Assembly: GCA_020832285.1 (NCBI GenBank)
Contig: JAFIFB010000120.1
Coordinates: 62,001 to 126,000, forward strand
Length of the DNA: 64,000 nucleotides
DNA from: Balneolaceae bacterium
GTDB lineage: Bacteria > Bacteroidota > Rhodothermia > Balneolales > Balneolaceae
Direction of reading: 5' to 3'
Numbering within the stretch: position 1 is the first letter of the stretch; each line of letters begins with the position of its first letter. Positions 36,478-46,548 of the stretch are shown here, in pieces. The position numbers and the translations under genes were made by a program. The notes below the pieces were generated by a model. That model was not told the origin of the DNA. It did no database searches and saw only the letters and a list, made by a program, of their open reading frames with translations.

Positions 36478-36714
36478 ATGTTATACCTAATGCGAATACG
36501 ACCACTAACAAAAGAAGACAATGTGTTTCTCCGGATAGCGCTTTATCACGCCATCCATGTTCCTCCCGGTGAAGAAAAGCCTGATCCTGATTTAGTAAAA
36601 CATCCGGATCTTGCACGTTGTGCCAGTTTACTGCGGACAAGGAGTGGGAACTTTATTGCTAAGTCGACTATTGCAGGAAGCTTTAGAAACAGCATTTACA
36701 TAATGCCTTCATGA
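36478..36714 (+). pseudogene. Truncated GNAT acetyltransferase remnant
   Basis: The short frame reads IRPLTKEDNVFLRIALYHAI and HVPPGEEKPDPDLVKHPDL, which looks like the first 45 residues of a GNAT N-acetyltransferase of about 150-170 residues. The acetyl-CoA-binding motif never appears; the rest of the frame is unrelated. It sits directly against a partial family C repeat, which suggests that repeat-linked rearrangement removed the rest. Confidence 0.5.
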
Positions 36715-36765
36715 AAAGCTGTTATTATCAGGCTGGCAGAGAAAATTCAAACAGATGTATCAGGG

Positions 36766-37632
36766 ATGTTCAGCTCATTGCTTTTTATTCTAATGTCCGG
36801 AATAATTTTTCCGGATGTTGAAATGGATGCCGATAAACCGGCTTACCTGCTCTATAACCAGGATGGGGAGGTGATCTCATATTCCGTGCTGGTAGAAAAA
36901 TCGATGGAAAGCGACCTGATTTTCTTCGGCGAGATCCACAACAGTGCAATTGCACACTGGCTTCAGCACGAGCTGGTAAAGGATCTTTCAACCGATACCC
37001 TGAGAACCACCCATGTCGGAATGGAGATGTTTGAAGCCGATCAGCAGCTGCTTATAGATGAATACTTCGGCGGACAAATCGCCCAAAGCAGTTTCGAGAA
37101 TGAAGCAAGGCTGTGGGATAACTATCAAACCGATTATAAACCGGTTGTTGAATTTGCCAGGGAAAACGGGCTGAGGCTCGTCGCCACAAACATTCCGCGG
37201 AGATATGCCACCTCCGTTTACAGGCAGGGGCCTGATGTACTGGAAGGCCTCAGCAGTTATTCGAAACAATGGATCGCACCGCTGCCGGTCGAAGTGGATA
37301 AGGAGCTGCCCGGCTATAAGAATATTGCCCAGGCAGCACACGGCCATGGCGGAGAAAACCTGGTCTATGCACAGGCGGTCAAAGATGCCACAATGGCCCA
37401 TTTTATTCTGCTCAATATGGGAGCTGGTGACCGCATGATCCATCTGAATGGCTCTTATCACTCCAATAACCGGGAAGGAATTGTTTGGTATATTAAAGAC
37501 GCCGTTTCCGGTTACGAAATTTTAACGATCAATACGATTGTTACCGATGACCCAACGGATGTTGACCCGGATCACCTGCAGGCGGCTGATGTAACCCTGG
37601 TCGTGCCTTCACGTATGACCACTACGTTTTGA
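36766..37632 (+). CDS. ChaN-like (heme-binding/TIKI superfamily) exported protein
   Basis: This 288-residue protein of the ChaN/TIKI superfamily has the conserved FFGEIHNSAIAHWLQHEL (Glu56, His58), VGMEMFEADQQ, LVATNIPRRYA and a late NGSYHSNNREG. ChaN proteins bind heme and have been linked to iron uptake; TIKI relatives are metalloproteases. An N-terminal hydrophobic segment suggests export, although no lipobox Cys is seen. Its position 5' of hemB, htpX and hemL supports a heme or iron role, though repeats separate it from hemB and it is probably its own transcript. Confidence 0.75.
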   Translation: MFSSLLFILMSGIIFPDVEMDADKPAYLLYNQDGEVISYSVLVEKSMESDLIFFGEIHNSAIAHWLQHELVKDLSTDTLRTTHVGMEMFEADQQLLIDEYFGGQIAQSSFENEARLWDNYQTDYKPVVEFARENGLRLVATNIPRRYATSVYRQGPDVLEGLSSYSKQWIAPLPVEVDKELPGYKNIAQAAHGHGGENLVYAQAVKDATMAHFILLNMGAGDRMIHLNGSYHSNNREGIVWYIKDAVSGYEILTINTIVTDDPTDVDPDHLQAADVTLVVPSRMTTTF

Positions 37633-37642
37633 AGCAGCCTTT

Positions 37643-37762
37643 TGTCGTGTCTATAATTAAAATACCGATTGAGACCTGACAGGTTTTGTCCGGTATTTCA
37701 GAGATAATCAGCATACAATGTTGAAACCTGTCAGGTCTTTATTCGACAAATGAGAGTTGATA
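37643..37762 (+). repeat. Dispersed palindromic repeat, family R1 (copy)
   Basis: Arms GAGACCTGACAGGTTTTGT and AAACCTGTCAGGTCTTT are complementary over about 14 bases, with the usual start TTGTCGTGTC and end GAGTTGAT. Confidence 0.8.
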
Positions 37763-37852
37763 TAACACTCCGTATATTATGAAGTACATTCAAACGAACT
37801 GATTCAGTATTCGTCACTATGATTATTTTAATTTTTTTGAAACAATGAAAAT

Positions 37853-38049
37853 CCCCTCTTGAAAGGGGAAAAGTTAGTCAAAAACACGACTTGTCGTGAT
37901 TTTTTGACTGACGAGGGGTGTGTTCACAGTACTATGAAACGGACTCAGTACACAGAAAATGGGCCTATATCCAGAACACACCCCTCGTTCGACAAATCAT
38001 CCGTAGGCTGACGGATATTTGTCTTCACATTTCCCCTCTCAAGAAGGGG
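37853..38049 (-). repeat. Dispersed repeat, family B (full copy, inverted)
   Basis: Ends CCCCTCTTGAAAGGGG and CCCCTCTCAAGAAGGGG surround the same internal segments as the element at 9539, in reverse order. It fills most of the gap before hemB. Confidence 0.8.
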
Positions 38050-38102
38050 ATTGTTTGGACCATCATATCAATTTAAACACAACAATACCTGTAGTCCCAT
38101 AA

Positions 38103-39110
<1,008 letters not shown>

Positions 39111-39170
39111 TAATGGGAATAGTAAAACGTCCCGTTAATAAGGGATTTTTTTGTGGTTGATAACGAATCG

Positions 39171-39205
39171 GTCTGTCAGTGTGCGCCAGCTCCTGACAGC
39201 GTCAG
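39171..39205. repeat. Short REP-like palindrome (copy 1)
   Basis: CTGTCAG, 13 bases, then CTGACAGCGTC. The same sequence with minor changes is at 41634-41664. Confidence 0.6.
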
Positions 39206-39285
39206 CTGATAAGTCACCAAGCTTATCTACAACCATTTAACTTGTTAAAAAGAATATCATCAACTAATAAAACGAATTAATAAAA

Positions 39286-40176
39286 ATGAAAAGAATTCTT
39301 CTTTTTCTGGCTACCAACTTTTCAATTCTTATCGTGGCAAGTATTACGATGTCTCTGTTGGGAGTCGGGTCCTTTTTGGATGAATCGGGAACCGGCCTGA
39401 ACCTGCAGGCACTGCTTGTATTCTGTCTTGTTTTTGGTATGGGTATATCGCTTGTGTCGTTATTATTTTCCAAGAAAATTGCCAAGTGGACCACCAAAGT
39501 TCAGATTATTGACAAACCCCGGAATGAGCGTGAGCAGTGGCTGGTACGCACTGTGGAAGAGCAGTCCAAGGCAGCCGGAATCGGTATGCCCGAAGTTGGA
39601 ATTTTCCCCGCACAGCAGTCCAATGCTTTTGCAACGGGAGCCAATCGTAACAAAGCTCTGGTTGCGGTAAGTGAAGGAATGATGCAGCGGTTCGACCGTG
39701 AAGAGATCCGGGCGGTTATGGGCCATGAAATCGGCCACGTCGCTAACGGCGATATGATCACTCTCGCTTTGATCCAGGGTGTCGTGAACGCTTTTGTCAT
39801 GTTCCTGGCACGAATCGCAGGTTTTGTTGTAGACCGCGTTGTTCTGAAAAATGAACAAGGACTTGGAATTGGCTACTTTGTAACCACGATTATTGCAGAA
39901 ATTCTGCTCGCATTTTTGGCTTCCATGATTGTGTTCTGGTTTTCCAGGAGACGAGAATTTGTGGCCGATGAAGCCGGAGCACGGCTTGGCAGCCGCCAGG
40001 GGATGATTTCCGCGCTGCAAAGGCTTCAAAGAGAAAGCAATATCCCGAATCAGATGCCGGAATCTATGCAGGCGTTTGGTATTACAAGCGGAAAGCGAAA
40101 AGGACTTAAAGCTCTTTTTGCCACACACCCTCCGCTGGAAGAGAGGATTGCCGCACTGCAAAATATGAGTGACTAA
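39286..40176 (+). CDS. htpX: HtpX membrane-bound zinc metalloprotease
   Basis: This 296-residue M48 peptidase of the inner membrane takes part in quality control of membrane proteins. Two N-terminal hydrophobic segments are followed by the zinc motif HEIGH (His147, Glu148, His151) and the third ligand Glu224 in [12 protein letters not shown], with two more transmembrane segments between. Length and layout fit the family. It lies between hemB and hemL, an arrangement with no known functional reason. Confidence 0.95.
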   Translation: MKRILLFLATNFSILIVASITMSLLGVGSFLDESGTGLNLQALLVFCLVFGMGISLVSLLFSKKIAKWTTKVQIIDKPRNEREQWLVRTVEEQSKAAGIGMPEVGIFPAQQSNAFATGANRNKALVAVSEGMMQRFDREEIRAVMGHEIGHVANGDMITLALIQGVVNAFVMFLARIAGFVVDRVVLKNEQGLGIGYFVTTIIAEILLAFLASMIVFWFSRRREFVADEAGARLGSRQGMISALQRLQRESNIPNQMPESMQAFGITSGKRKGLKALFATHPPLEERIAALQNMSD

Positions 40177-40267
40177 CCGGATATTTGATGAGATATCCGA
40201 GTTGCACACCTCGCTCAATCAGGAATAAACAAAATCTCAATACTTGATACTTAATACTCCGTTACTC

Positions 40268-41578
40268 ATGCTACTGAATAAAAGCGAATACCTGTTTGAA
40301 CGAGCACAGAAATTTATTCCCGGCGGGGTGAACTCTCCGGCTCGGGCGTTTAAATCGGTGGGAGGCGTGCCTGTTTTTTTTAAAAAAGCCAAAGGCTCGA
40401 TCATCACCGATGAAGACGGCAATGAATATATCGACTACGTTGGCTCCTGGGGCCCCATGATCCTGGGGCACGCTTATTCACCCGTGGTGAAAGCTGTTCA
40501 GGATGCATCATTCAACTCCACATCATTCGGTGCGCCCACTGAGATTGAGATTCAGATGGCCGAGCTGGTTCAGAAGATGGTGCCCAATGTGGAGCGCGTA
40601 CGCATGGTGAATTCCGGCACTGAAGCGTGTATGAGTGCCATCCGTGTAGCCCGCGGATATACCGGCAAGGAAAAGATTATCAAGTTTGAAGGGAATTATC
40701 ATGGCCATGGCGATTCGTTTTTGATCAAAGCTGGAAGCGGTGCCCTCACGCTGGGCAAACCGAGCAGCCCCGGTGTAACTGAGGGAACGGCCAAAGATAC
40801 CCTCAACGCCGATTATAACGATTTGAAGAGTGTGGAAAAACTTCTCAAGAAGAACAAAAAAAATGTGGCTGCGATTATCCTGGAGCCGGTTGCCGGCAAT
40901 ATGGGTTGTATCCCTCCCGAACCCGGATTTCTTGAAGGATTGAGAATGTTGTGTGATAAACACAAAACCCTGCTGATTTTTGATGAAGTGATGACCGGTT
41001 TTCGCCTGGCCCGAGGCGGCGCGCAGGAACGGTACAATGTATGGGCCGACCTGGTTACTTTTGGAAAAATTATCGGGGGCGGACTGCCGGTGGGTGCCTT
41101 CGGCGGGAAAAAGGAGATCATGGATGTGGTATCGCCGGTCGGACCGGTTTACCAGGCGGGAACACTATCCGGGAATCCTTTGGCGATGAGTGCCGGTTAC
41201 GCACAGCTCAATGCTCTCGAAAAGCATCCTGAGTTCTATGTGGAGCTCGAAGAAAAAACAGATTACCTGGCTAAACGCCTAAAGGTGGTACTAAGTGAAC
41301 ATGAGGTCGATTACCACATGAATCAGGCGGGTTCGATGATCAGCATCTTTTTTACATCTGAAAAAGTAAACGGATTCAAAACCGCCAACACCACCGATCA
41401 GAAATTTTTCCGCCTCTTTTTCCACGAAATGCTAAAACGGGGCGTCTACCTGCCGCCATCACCCTTCGAAACCTGGTTCCTGGCCACATCACTGACTTAC
41501 GAAATGCTCGACAAAACCATCCTTGCCGCCAACGAAGCACTGGCCGAAGCCAAAATCAGGTACAAAGAAGAAAAATAA
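40268..41578 (+). CDS. hemL: Glutamate-1-semialdehyde 2,1-aminomutase
   Basis: This PLP enzyme makes 5-aminolevulinate from glutamate semialdehyde (C5 pathway). The PLP lysine is Lys267 in [17 protein letters not shown]. Other signatures are [21 protein letters not shown] and [10 protein letters not shown] chose the ATG at 40268 (436 residues, [14 protein letters not shown]) over an in-frame TTG at 40244 because family members begin at this point. Together with hemB it supplies the first heme steps. Confidence 0.96.
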   Translation: MLLNKSEYLFERAQKFIPGGVNSPARAFKSVGGVPVFFKKAKGSIITDEDGNEYIDYVGSWGPMILGHAYSPVVKAVQDASFNSTSFGAPTEIEIQMAELVQKMVPNVERVRMVNSGTEACMSAIRVARGYTGKEKIIKFEGNYHGHGDSFLIKAGSGALTLGKPSSPGVTEGTAKDTLNADYNDLKSVEKLLKKNKKNVAAIILEPVAGNMGCIPPEPGFLEGLRMLCDKHKTLLIFDEVMTGFRLARGGAQERYNVWADLVTFGKIIGGGLPVGAFGGKKEIMDVVSPVGPVYQAGTLSGNPLAMSAGYAQLNALEKHPEFYVELEEKTDYLAKRLKVVLSEHEVDYHMNQAGSMISIFFTSEKVNGFKTANTTDQKFFRLFFHEMLKRGVYLPPSPFETWFLATSLTYEMLDKTILAANEALAEAKIRYKEEK

Positions 41579-41633
41579 ACCAATTTTCACTCCAGATTTG
41601 TTCCAAAGTCCACGAAGAGGTCCACACACAGAC

Positions 41634-41664
41634 CTGTCAGCGTGCACCAGCTCCTGACAGCGTC
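41634..41664. repeat. Short REP-like palindrome (copy 2)
   Basis: CTGTCAGCGTGCACCAGC then CTGACAGCGTC, matching the element downstream of hemB. It lies 56 bases after the hemL stop. Confidence 0.6.
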
Positions 41665-41712
41665 GGCAAATAAGGTGCCTGAACACTCTAAGGCCAGAAC
41701 GGGCCAAGACTC

Positions 41713-41750
41713 AGCTCAAGTTTCGAAAAATGGCGAAGTAGTGGCTACAT
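41713..41750 (+). repeat. Short dispersed repeat, family E (copy 2)
   Basis: AGCTCAAGTTTCGAAAAA, GCGA and GTGGCTACA match the segment at 35415. The bases from here to about 42370 hold no gene that I recognise, only GC-rich patches such as CCCGGGGCTATTTGATAGCC that look like further repeat debris. Confidence 0.45.
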
Positions 41751-42370
41751 TTGTGTCTCGATACTTGATGCTCTGTCGCGCCCTTTGCGGTTACCCTCCT
41801 GCCCGAATATTGGCCTGTACTTGATTTTAAATCGAGCCACCCTTCTGGCAAGAACCGCAGAAGTATCTACCTCTCAAATCAAATTGACCATTAAACTTCC
41901 GATTTAAACCGATTTTTTTCACAAATCGAGCCGGAGGTTTTTGGTTTTGGGCTCCCTCTAATCCCCGGGTTCCGCAAAAGCGCTACACCCGGGGCTATTT
42001 GATAGCCGCCCGCTTTGGGGCTAATTCAGGTGTAAGTATCAAACAATGTGCATTGAGTCTGATCTTTGCACAAAATCGAATATCGAGTATCGTTCAATCG
42101 TAATTCGAGCACTGCTAAATCAAAATGAATGGAGGCGTTGATCCAAGAAACCTGCCCCTACTTCGGAATCGCTGTGCGACAAGGTTGTTTAATCCAAACT
42201 GCTAAACACGAACACCGCTGTGCAGTGACCATGGGCTACGGACATGTCGCACCTCTGGTGCTTTCATTATCTGAATCATTTGGAATCATTATTTTTTAGT
42301 ATCCATAGAGACCAAACATGCCACCCATAGCGAGATTGGAATGGAAGGCAGAACCAGTTTTAAAATAATG

Positions 42371-42435
42371 GGTGTAGCACTACAAAACGTTAATTGAAGA
42401 TAATTAAGGTCGATTTTTAAGATTTTTCGGAAGTT
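42371..42435 (+). repeat. Dispersed repeat, family D (copy 2)
   Basis: GGTGTAGCACTACAAAACG at one end and GATTTTTCGGAAGTTG at the other, as at 36344. It is immediately followed by an R1 element. Confidence 0.5.
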
Positions 42436-42461
42436 GAGGTATGGAACGGAAGGGATTTATG

Positions 42462-42583
42462 GTGTCGTGTTAAGTTTATAATATCGAGTGAGACCTGACA
42501 GGTTTTGTTCGATATTACATACATAAATAACATGAATTGTTGAAACCTGTCAGGTCTTTACAGGACAAAATAGAGTTGACTTA
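42462..42583 (+). repeat. Dispersed palindromic repeat, family R1 (copy)
   Basis: GTGTCGTGTTAAG start, arms GAGACCTGACAGGTTTTGT and AAACCTGTCAGGTCTTTA, and end GAGTTGACTTAA. It is the best preserved match to the copy at 5804. Confidence 0.8.
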
Positions 42584-42633
42584 ACTGAAATTCCCACTTT
42601 GATGGGTTGGGATTTCGAAAAGGATTCAAAGAG

Positions 42634-42690
42634 AGCAAAAATTAGTCAAAAACATGACTTGTCGTGATATATTGACTGAGAAATAGTGAT
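42634..42690 (-). repeat. Family B remnant
   Basis: AAATTAGTCAAAAACATGAC, TTGTCGTGAT and TTGACTGAG match the first third of the element at 37853. The rest is absent. Confidence 0.6.
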
Positions 42691-42957
42691 TTTACCAAGC
42701 CCTTAAAAGGCGCCATAACACAGCCTCTACTACGCGAAAGTCCCTATTTCAAAGTTTCAGAGCATAGTAATGCTTCGAAGAGCAGGCCGGGGCAAAGTGA
42801 GCCAGCCTACGCTAAAGCTTCGGATGGCAGACACCGCGAACGACGCCCCGGGAAGGAATCGTCACCAAACCACCCCGAACCGGTCAGGATAGAGAAGAGG
42901 GAATGCATGGGCCTTCATAACAATTTACCCGCAACAATTCTCATAGGGCCAATCTTC

Positions 42958-43809
42958 TTACGAATTCCAGGAATAAGTCCACTTAATAGCTGCCGACAAA
43001 GCAATTTTATTATCCGGACCCAGAACTCTCATTTCAGCTTTGAAGTTATCCACATCTTTGCAGGTGATGGTCATCTCTTCACCAACATAAAGCGGCCCTT
43101 CCGCCCGGTAGGAAATCTCTTCTATTAATTTGCCGTCGGTTTTTCCTTTAAAATCATTCACCATCAGCACAAGCAGAAGCGGCGCGTGAACCGGCAAGCT
43201 GGGGTAACCCTCTTTTTCAGTAGCATAGAGATAGTCGTAGTGTATTCTGTGACTGTTAAAGGTTAGGGCTGAAAAACGGAAAAGCTGTACAGTATCGGCC
43301 CTGCGGTTTTTTTTCCAGTCGTAATCAATGTCCATCGGTTTGGTGCGGATGGGATGTGCCCCTTCTTCAGATGCTTCCCGGAAGACGATTTTCTGCTCTT
43401 CGTCAATTGCTAATGCACCGTACGAGCTGATTTGGTGACGAATGGTAATAAAACAGAGTTTCCCCGTGGCACCTTCTTTTTCATCAATTCCGATAATGGT
43501 TGATTTCTTTTCAGCAGGTGAACCAGCCTTCAGAGGTTTTTTAAAACGAATAGTGCCGCCCGCCCACATTCGCCGGGGCAATTCAACAGACGGTAAAAAG
43601 TTTCCCGGTTTCTGGTGTCCGTTTTCACCGAGCTCATCTGGTTTATCAGCAGGGTTGAAATAGACCCAGTGAGAACAAGGCGGCAGAACCGTTCCGGCCA
43701 TGACAGAGCCGGGATCTCTGTTCAGCATCGCTTCAAACCGCTGTAGTTGTTCCGGAGCCAGCGAATCGCTGCTGTCTGCCGATTTACCAATCCATTCATC
43801 GTAACTCAT
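42958..43809 (-). CDS. HTD2/mesaconyl-C4-CoA hydratase-like acyl dehydratase (double hotdog)
   Basis: This 283-residue protein counts from the Met at 43809 (MSYDEWIGKS), which fits relatives better than the upstream start at 43896. The N-terminal half is the FAS1-like dehydratase domain. The C-terminal hotdog contains FRFSALTFNSHRIHYDYLYA and GYPSLPVHAPLLL, the signature of the HTD2/3-methylfumaryl-CoA hydratase group (normally FNGHRIHYD and VHGPL, so two Gly positions have changed to Ser and Ala). It would hydrate or dehydrate a CoA thioester. It stands alone between repeat tracts with no pathway neighbours, so the substrate is open. Confidence 0.8.
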   Translation of the reverse strand: MSYDEWIGKSADSSDSLAPEQLQRFEAMLNRDPGSVMAGTVLPPCSHWVYFNPADKPDELGENGHQKPGNFLPSVELPRRMWAGGTIRFKKPLKAGSPAEKKSTIIGIDEKEGATGKLCFITIRHQISSYGALAIDEEQKIVFREASEEGAHPIRTKPMDIDYDWKKNRRADTVQLFRFSALTFNSHRIHYDYLYATEKEGYPSLPVHAPLLLVLMVNDFKGKTDGKLIEEISYRAEGPLYVGEEMTITCKDVDNFKAEMRVLGPDNKIALSAAIKWTYSWNS

Positions 43810-43964
43810 GATCTGTTTTTTATAAAATTCAGGTATCAAATTCAGTATGTCATTACTGTAATGTATTGAACAGATTGCAATAATCCATCCGTTCATTTCT
43901 TTTTATCTGCCCGGACAGAGGTAGGATCATGTTGAGGCGTTGTTTTGGTTCGTCCTGAGAAAAA

Positions 43965-44262
43965 GGAGATCTCTCCATGCACTCGCTCCACTCGTTTAGT
44001 CGAGATGACAACAACTGTTATTATTACAGTAGGCGGCGTATAAGATCCCCATGTTTGCACTGCCCTGATTTACGCCGCTGCTGTGCTTTTTGCAAAAATG
44101 TCCTTGCTAATAAGCTGAAGCGTGGTTTACCAAGCGGCGCGAAAATAAGCGTCGGCGTGGCTATGAATGATATGCGCCGCTCCCTACAATTAAAAGCCCC
44201 TGTCATTTCGACCGGAATTCTACGGAGCGAAAGCGTAGTAGAATGGAGTGGAGAAAACTCCT
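43965..44262. repeat. Inverted pair of short dispersed repeats enclosing about 200 bases
   Basis: GGAGATCTCTCC ... CGAGATGACA (43965-44010) and TGTCATTTCGACC ... GGAGAAAACTCC (44201-44262) are inverted versions of a common Bacteroidota-type repeat. The bases between them contain palindromic GGCGGCGTA/TACGCCGCT segments and no credible gene. Confidence 0.5.
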
Positions 44263-44476
44263 TGTGATGGGAGGGGATTTTTTTAGGCGTTGTTTATGCT
44301 GGCCTCCATCACTGGAAATTGTCTCAACTTCATCCCGACTGGAATGTATCGGGAATTGGCAACCGGTGACAGTTTTATAAAAAGTGTGTAATTGGACTAT
44401 AATCAACGATTTTTACGTTTACAAACACACCCCTCGCTAAACTCACCCGGCTTTGCCGTTTCGTTTACTACTGTTA

Positions 44477-44600
44477 TGTCAAAGATAAAACGTCGGGTTA
44501 AGTCATCTGACGAGTTTTTCAAAAAATATGCCAATGTAGATGATTGGGATGATCCCGGATCGACTCGTCTGATGACTCTCTCACACTTTTACAGTTGACA
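44477..44600 (+). repeat. Dispersed palindromic repeat, family C (copy)
   Basis: Ends TGTCAA/TTGACA extend outwards as TACTGTTATGTCAA and the reverse complement of TTGACAGGACACTAC. Internal arms GTCATCTGACGAG and CTCGTCTGATGAC pair with one mismatch. It is nearly identical to 29698-29820. Confidence 0.85.
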
Positions 44601-44800
44601 GGACACTACGTTACCCACTTCGTTAAAACTTCGAGGGCCAGGAAAGCTTCAAGGGTTAGAAAAATTTCTTAGGGCAGGCTTTTGAGCAAAATTAGCCCGC
44701 ATATCCGGAGGTTGCTGATGGAGGTAAGAGTTGCCGGGCAGGCTGCCCGGCGTACGTTTTCTCAGCCACCTTATCTTATGGCACCAAATTTTCTAAATGG

Positions 44801-45160
44801 TTATTGAGGCGGCTTCTGTCCCATCTGTTTTTCCATTTCCGACCGGTCAACAAACTGGAGCTGGTTGCTGAGGCTGGTCTGCAGCTCTTCAATATCGTTT
44901 TCAGAGAGAACTTCGCTGAGGTCTTTTACGCCCGATTTAATGATCAGATTGAAGACCATCCGGTTAAAAAGCATCTGGTGTGCGGCAGATGTGAGCTGCA
45001 TTAATTGCTGCTGAGGCACTTGTGCGCCCGATAGTTTGATCTTGTTAAATACAGGTTCAAGGAGTTTTTCTATTTTTTTATCGAGCTGAGATTCAAGCTC
45101 TTTTGCCTGTTTGTTTTCTTTACTGGTCACTTCTTTACCTGATGGATCTACCAATTTCAT
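44801..45160 (-). CDS. Small hypothetical protein, helical
   Basis: This 119-residue protein starts MKLVDPSGKEVTSKENK and has no signal peptide or membrane segment. It is highly charged, predicted to be mostly helical (ESQLDKKIEKLLEP, MLFNRMVFNLIIKSG), and ends with a Met/Gln-rich tail. I do not recognise a family. A frame this long with normal codon use and even composition is more likely real than chance. It is convergent with the dispersed repeats and divergent from the AT-rich island that follows. Confidence 0.6.
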   Translation of the reverse strand: MKLVDPSGKEVTSKENKQAKELESQLDKKIEKLLEPVFNKIKLSGAQVPQQQLMQLTSAAHQMLFNRMVFNLIIKSGVKDLSEVLSENDIEELQTSLSNQLQFVDRSEMEKQMGQKPPQ

Positions 45161-45564
45161 TGTGTAGGATTATATTTATTTAATGTTTTCTGCCTCATAA
45201 GACAGCGGAATTTAAGATTTAAGCACATTCAGGTGCTCTGCGACGAATAGTTATTAAATCGCCATACGATAAGATACCCTTTCTAAATGCGAAGATAAAA
45301 CCAAAAAGCCTTAAAACAGCTTGATTTTGTGGTTTTTGTGTGGCGAAATCAGGGTGTGAGGGATTAAGATGGAGTCTGTACAGGGGCTGGTTGAATATTA
45401 AAATATACACATTAAATATTTTTAATAGAACGCATTCTATACCATTAATGAAGTCTAACTGCAAAGATTTCATGAACACCATAATTTATTAATACAGAAA
45501 GAAAGTAAATAGAAGAGAAGCTCAAAATTTTAAAATCTATTCAAAATATAAACTAAATCGTGTC
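45161..45564. other. AT-rich divergent intergenic region
   Basis: About 400 bases between the divergent small protein and the lipoprotein. Composition is markedly AT-rich. No repeat copy, operator-like palindrome or RNA gene was recognised. It presumably holds both promoters. Confidence 0.4.
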
Positions 45565-46245
45565 ATGAAAAAATTGATTTCTATAAAAAATGTAACTTTA
45601 ACATCGTTGGTTTTTTTCTTTGTGCTCAGTCTGTCTGCGTGTAGTGATATTGCGGGGCCGGAGGAAAGCACATCAAGTGAATTTGATTTTCAAACACAAG
45701 TACATGAAAATAGTGAGTCAGATTTACGCCGTCGTATTGCAGATCGTTCAATAGGTGGGGCTGGTACTTGCACATCGGGTGCAACTCACGATTTAAATTA
45801 CGGAAGAAATGCTATAACCATGGGTTCAGTCAAATATAGCTTTACAAATGATGGTGGTATAACTATAACTTATCAGGCAAATGATGGCTGGACAATAAAC
45901 GACATAGCAATACAGATTGCAAAGGATAAGAGCGGAATTCCCCATAATAATGGTGGCGCAATACCCGGGCGGTTTGATACTCATCAAAACGAGTTTAACC
46001 CTGGTGTTACTTTTTATTCTTATACAGTATCAGCTGAATATTTAAACAGCATTGGTATTAATAAAGAAAGCAGTTTTGTAATTGCGGCAAAAGCCTCCGT
46101 TTCAAATGGTGGTAATGGTCAAGGTGGTGGAAGCGGAGAAACAGCTTATGCAGGAAATGAGGATGGCGGAAGTGCAAACTTTTGGACATATATCTCCGCT
46201 AAGTATAATCCATGCAGTGGTGGAGTTTTTAATTCTGCTGGATAA
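45565..46245 (+). CDS. Lipoprotein of unknown function
   Basis: This 226-residue lipoprotein has a long N-terminal hydrophobic segment ending SLSAC. The mature part contains a GAGTCTSG segment, a central region with many Asn, Gly and aromatic residues, and a Gly-rich stretch (SNGGNGQGGGSGE) before a final CSGG. Two Cys residues in the mature part could form a disulfide. No family is recognised. The gene is AT-rich like the beginning of the next one, and ends at a very strong terminator. Confidence 0.65.
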   Translation: MKKLISIKNVTLTSLVFFFVLSLSACSDIAGPEESTSSEFDFQTQVHENSESDLRRRIADRSIGGAGTCTSGATHDLNYGRNAITMGSVKYSFTNDGGITITYQANDGWTINDIAIQIAKDKSGIPHNNGGAIPGRFDTHQNEFNPGVTFYSYTVSAEYLNSIGINKESSFVIAAKASVSNGGNGQGGGSGETAYAGNEDGGSANFWTYISAKYNPCSGGVFNSAG

Positions 46246-46281
46246 CAGATAGCTAAACTAAATCTTAACAACTTTTTGAAG

Positions 46282-46315
46282 GGAGTAAATAAAATTTTAT
46301 TTACTCCTTTTTTTT
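46282..46315 (+). terminator. Strong terminator after the lipoprotein gene
   Basis: A 26-base perfect palindrome (GGAGTAAATAAAA and its complement) is followed by eight T residues, 36 bases after the stop codon. Confidence 0.9.
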
Positions 46316-46548
46316 AATACTGCGGGTTTTGTTAACATGTAATTGCATAAGTTATGAAAATATCAATTTTATGTAGACTTGTGATAATTTCATGATTATC
46401 ACTTATTGGGTCGACATTAGTTGAGTTTTTTATTACAATCAAGTGCGTATGCTATTTTTCAAAGCTAATAGTATATTCATCTTAATTTGTTAAGAGTAAC
46501 TTATAAGTGCTGTCTAATAGTATTATAAACTAACCTTAAGGGATGGTT

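Noticed and set aside
40244-40267. TTG start extending hemL by eight codons
   Set aside because: The added residues do not fit the family N-terminus, and an ATG is available at 40268.
42720-42900. GC-rich structured stretch considered as a tRNA or small RNA gene
   Set aside because: No cloverleaf, no TTCGAATC-type T-loop and no CCA end could be found; it looks like repeat debris.
44024-44206. 60-codon minus-strand frame between two inverted repeats
   Set aside because: It is entirely inside the repeat composite at 43965-44262 and probably part of that element rather than a gene.
45219-45482. 87-codon minus-strand frame before the AT-rich lipoprotein
   Set aside because: No start signal, odd composition and an AT-rich promoter-like position; a chance frame is more likely.
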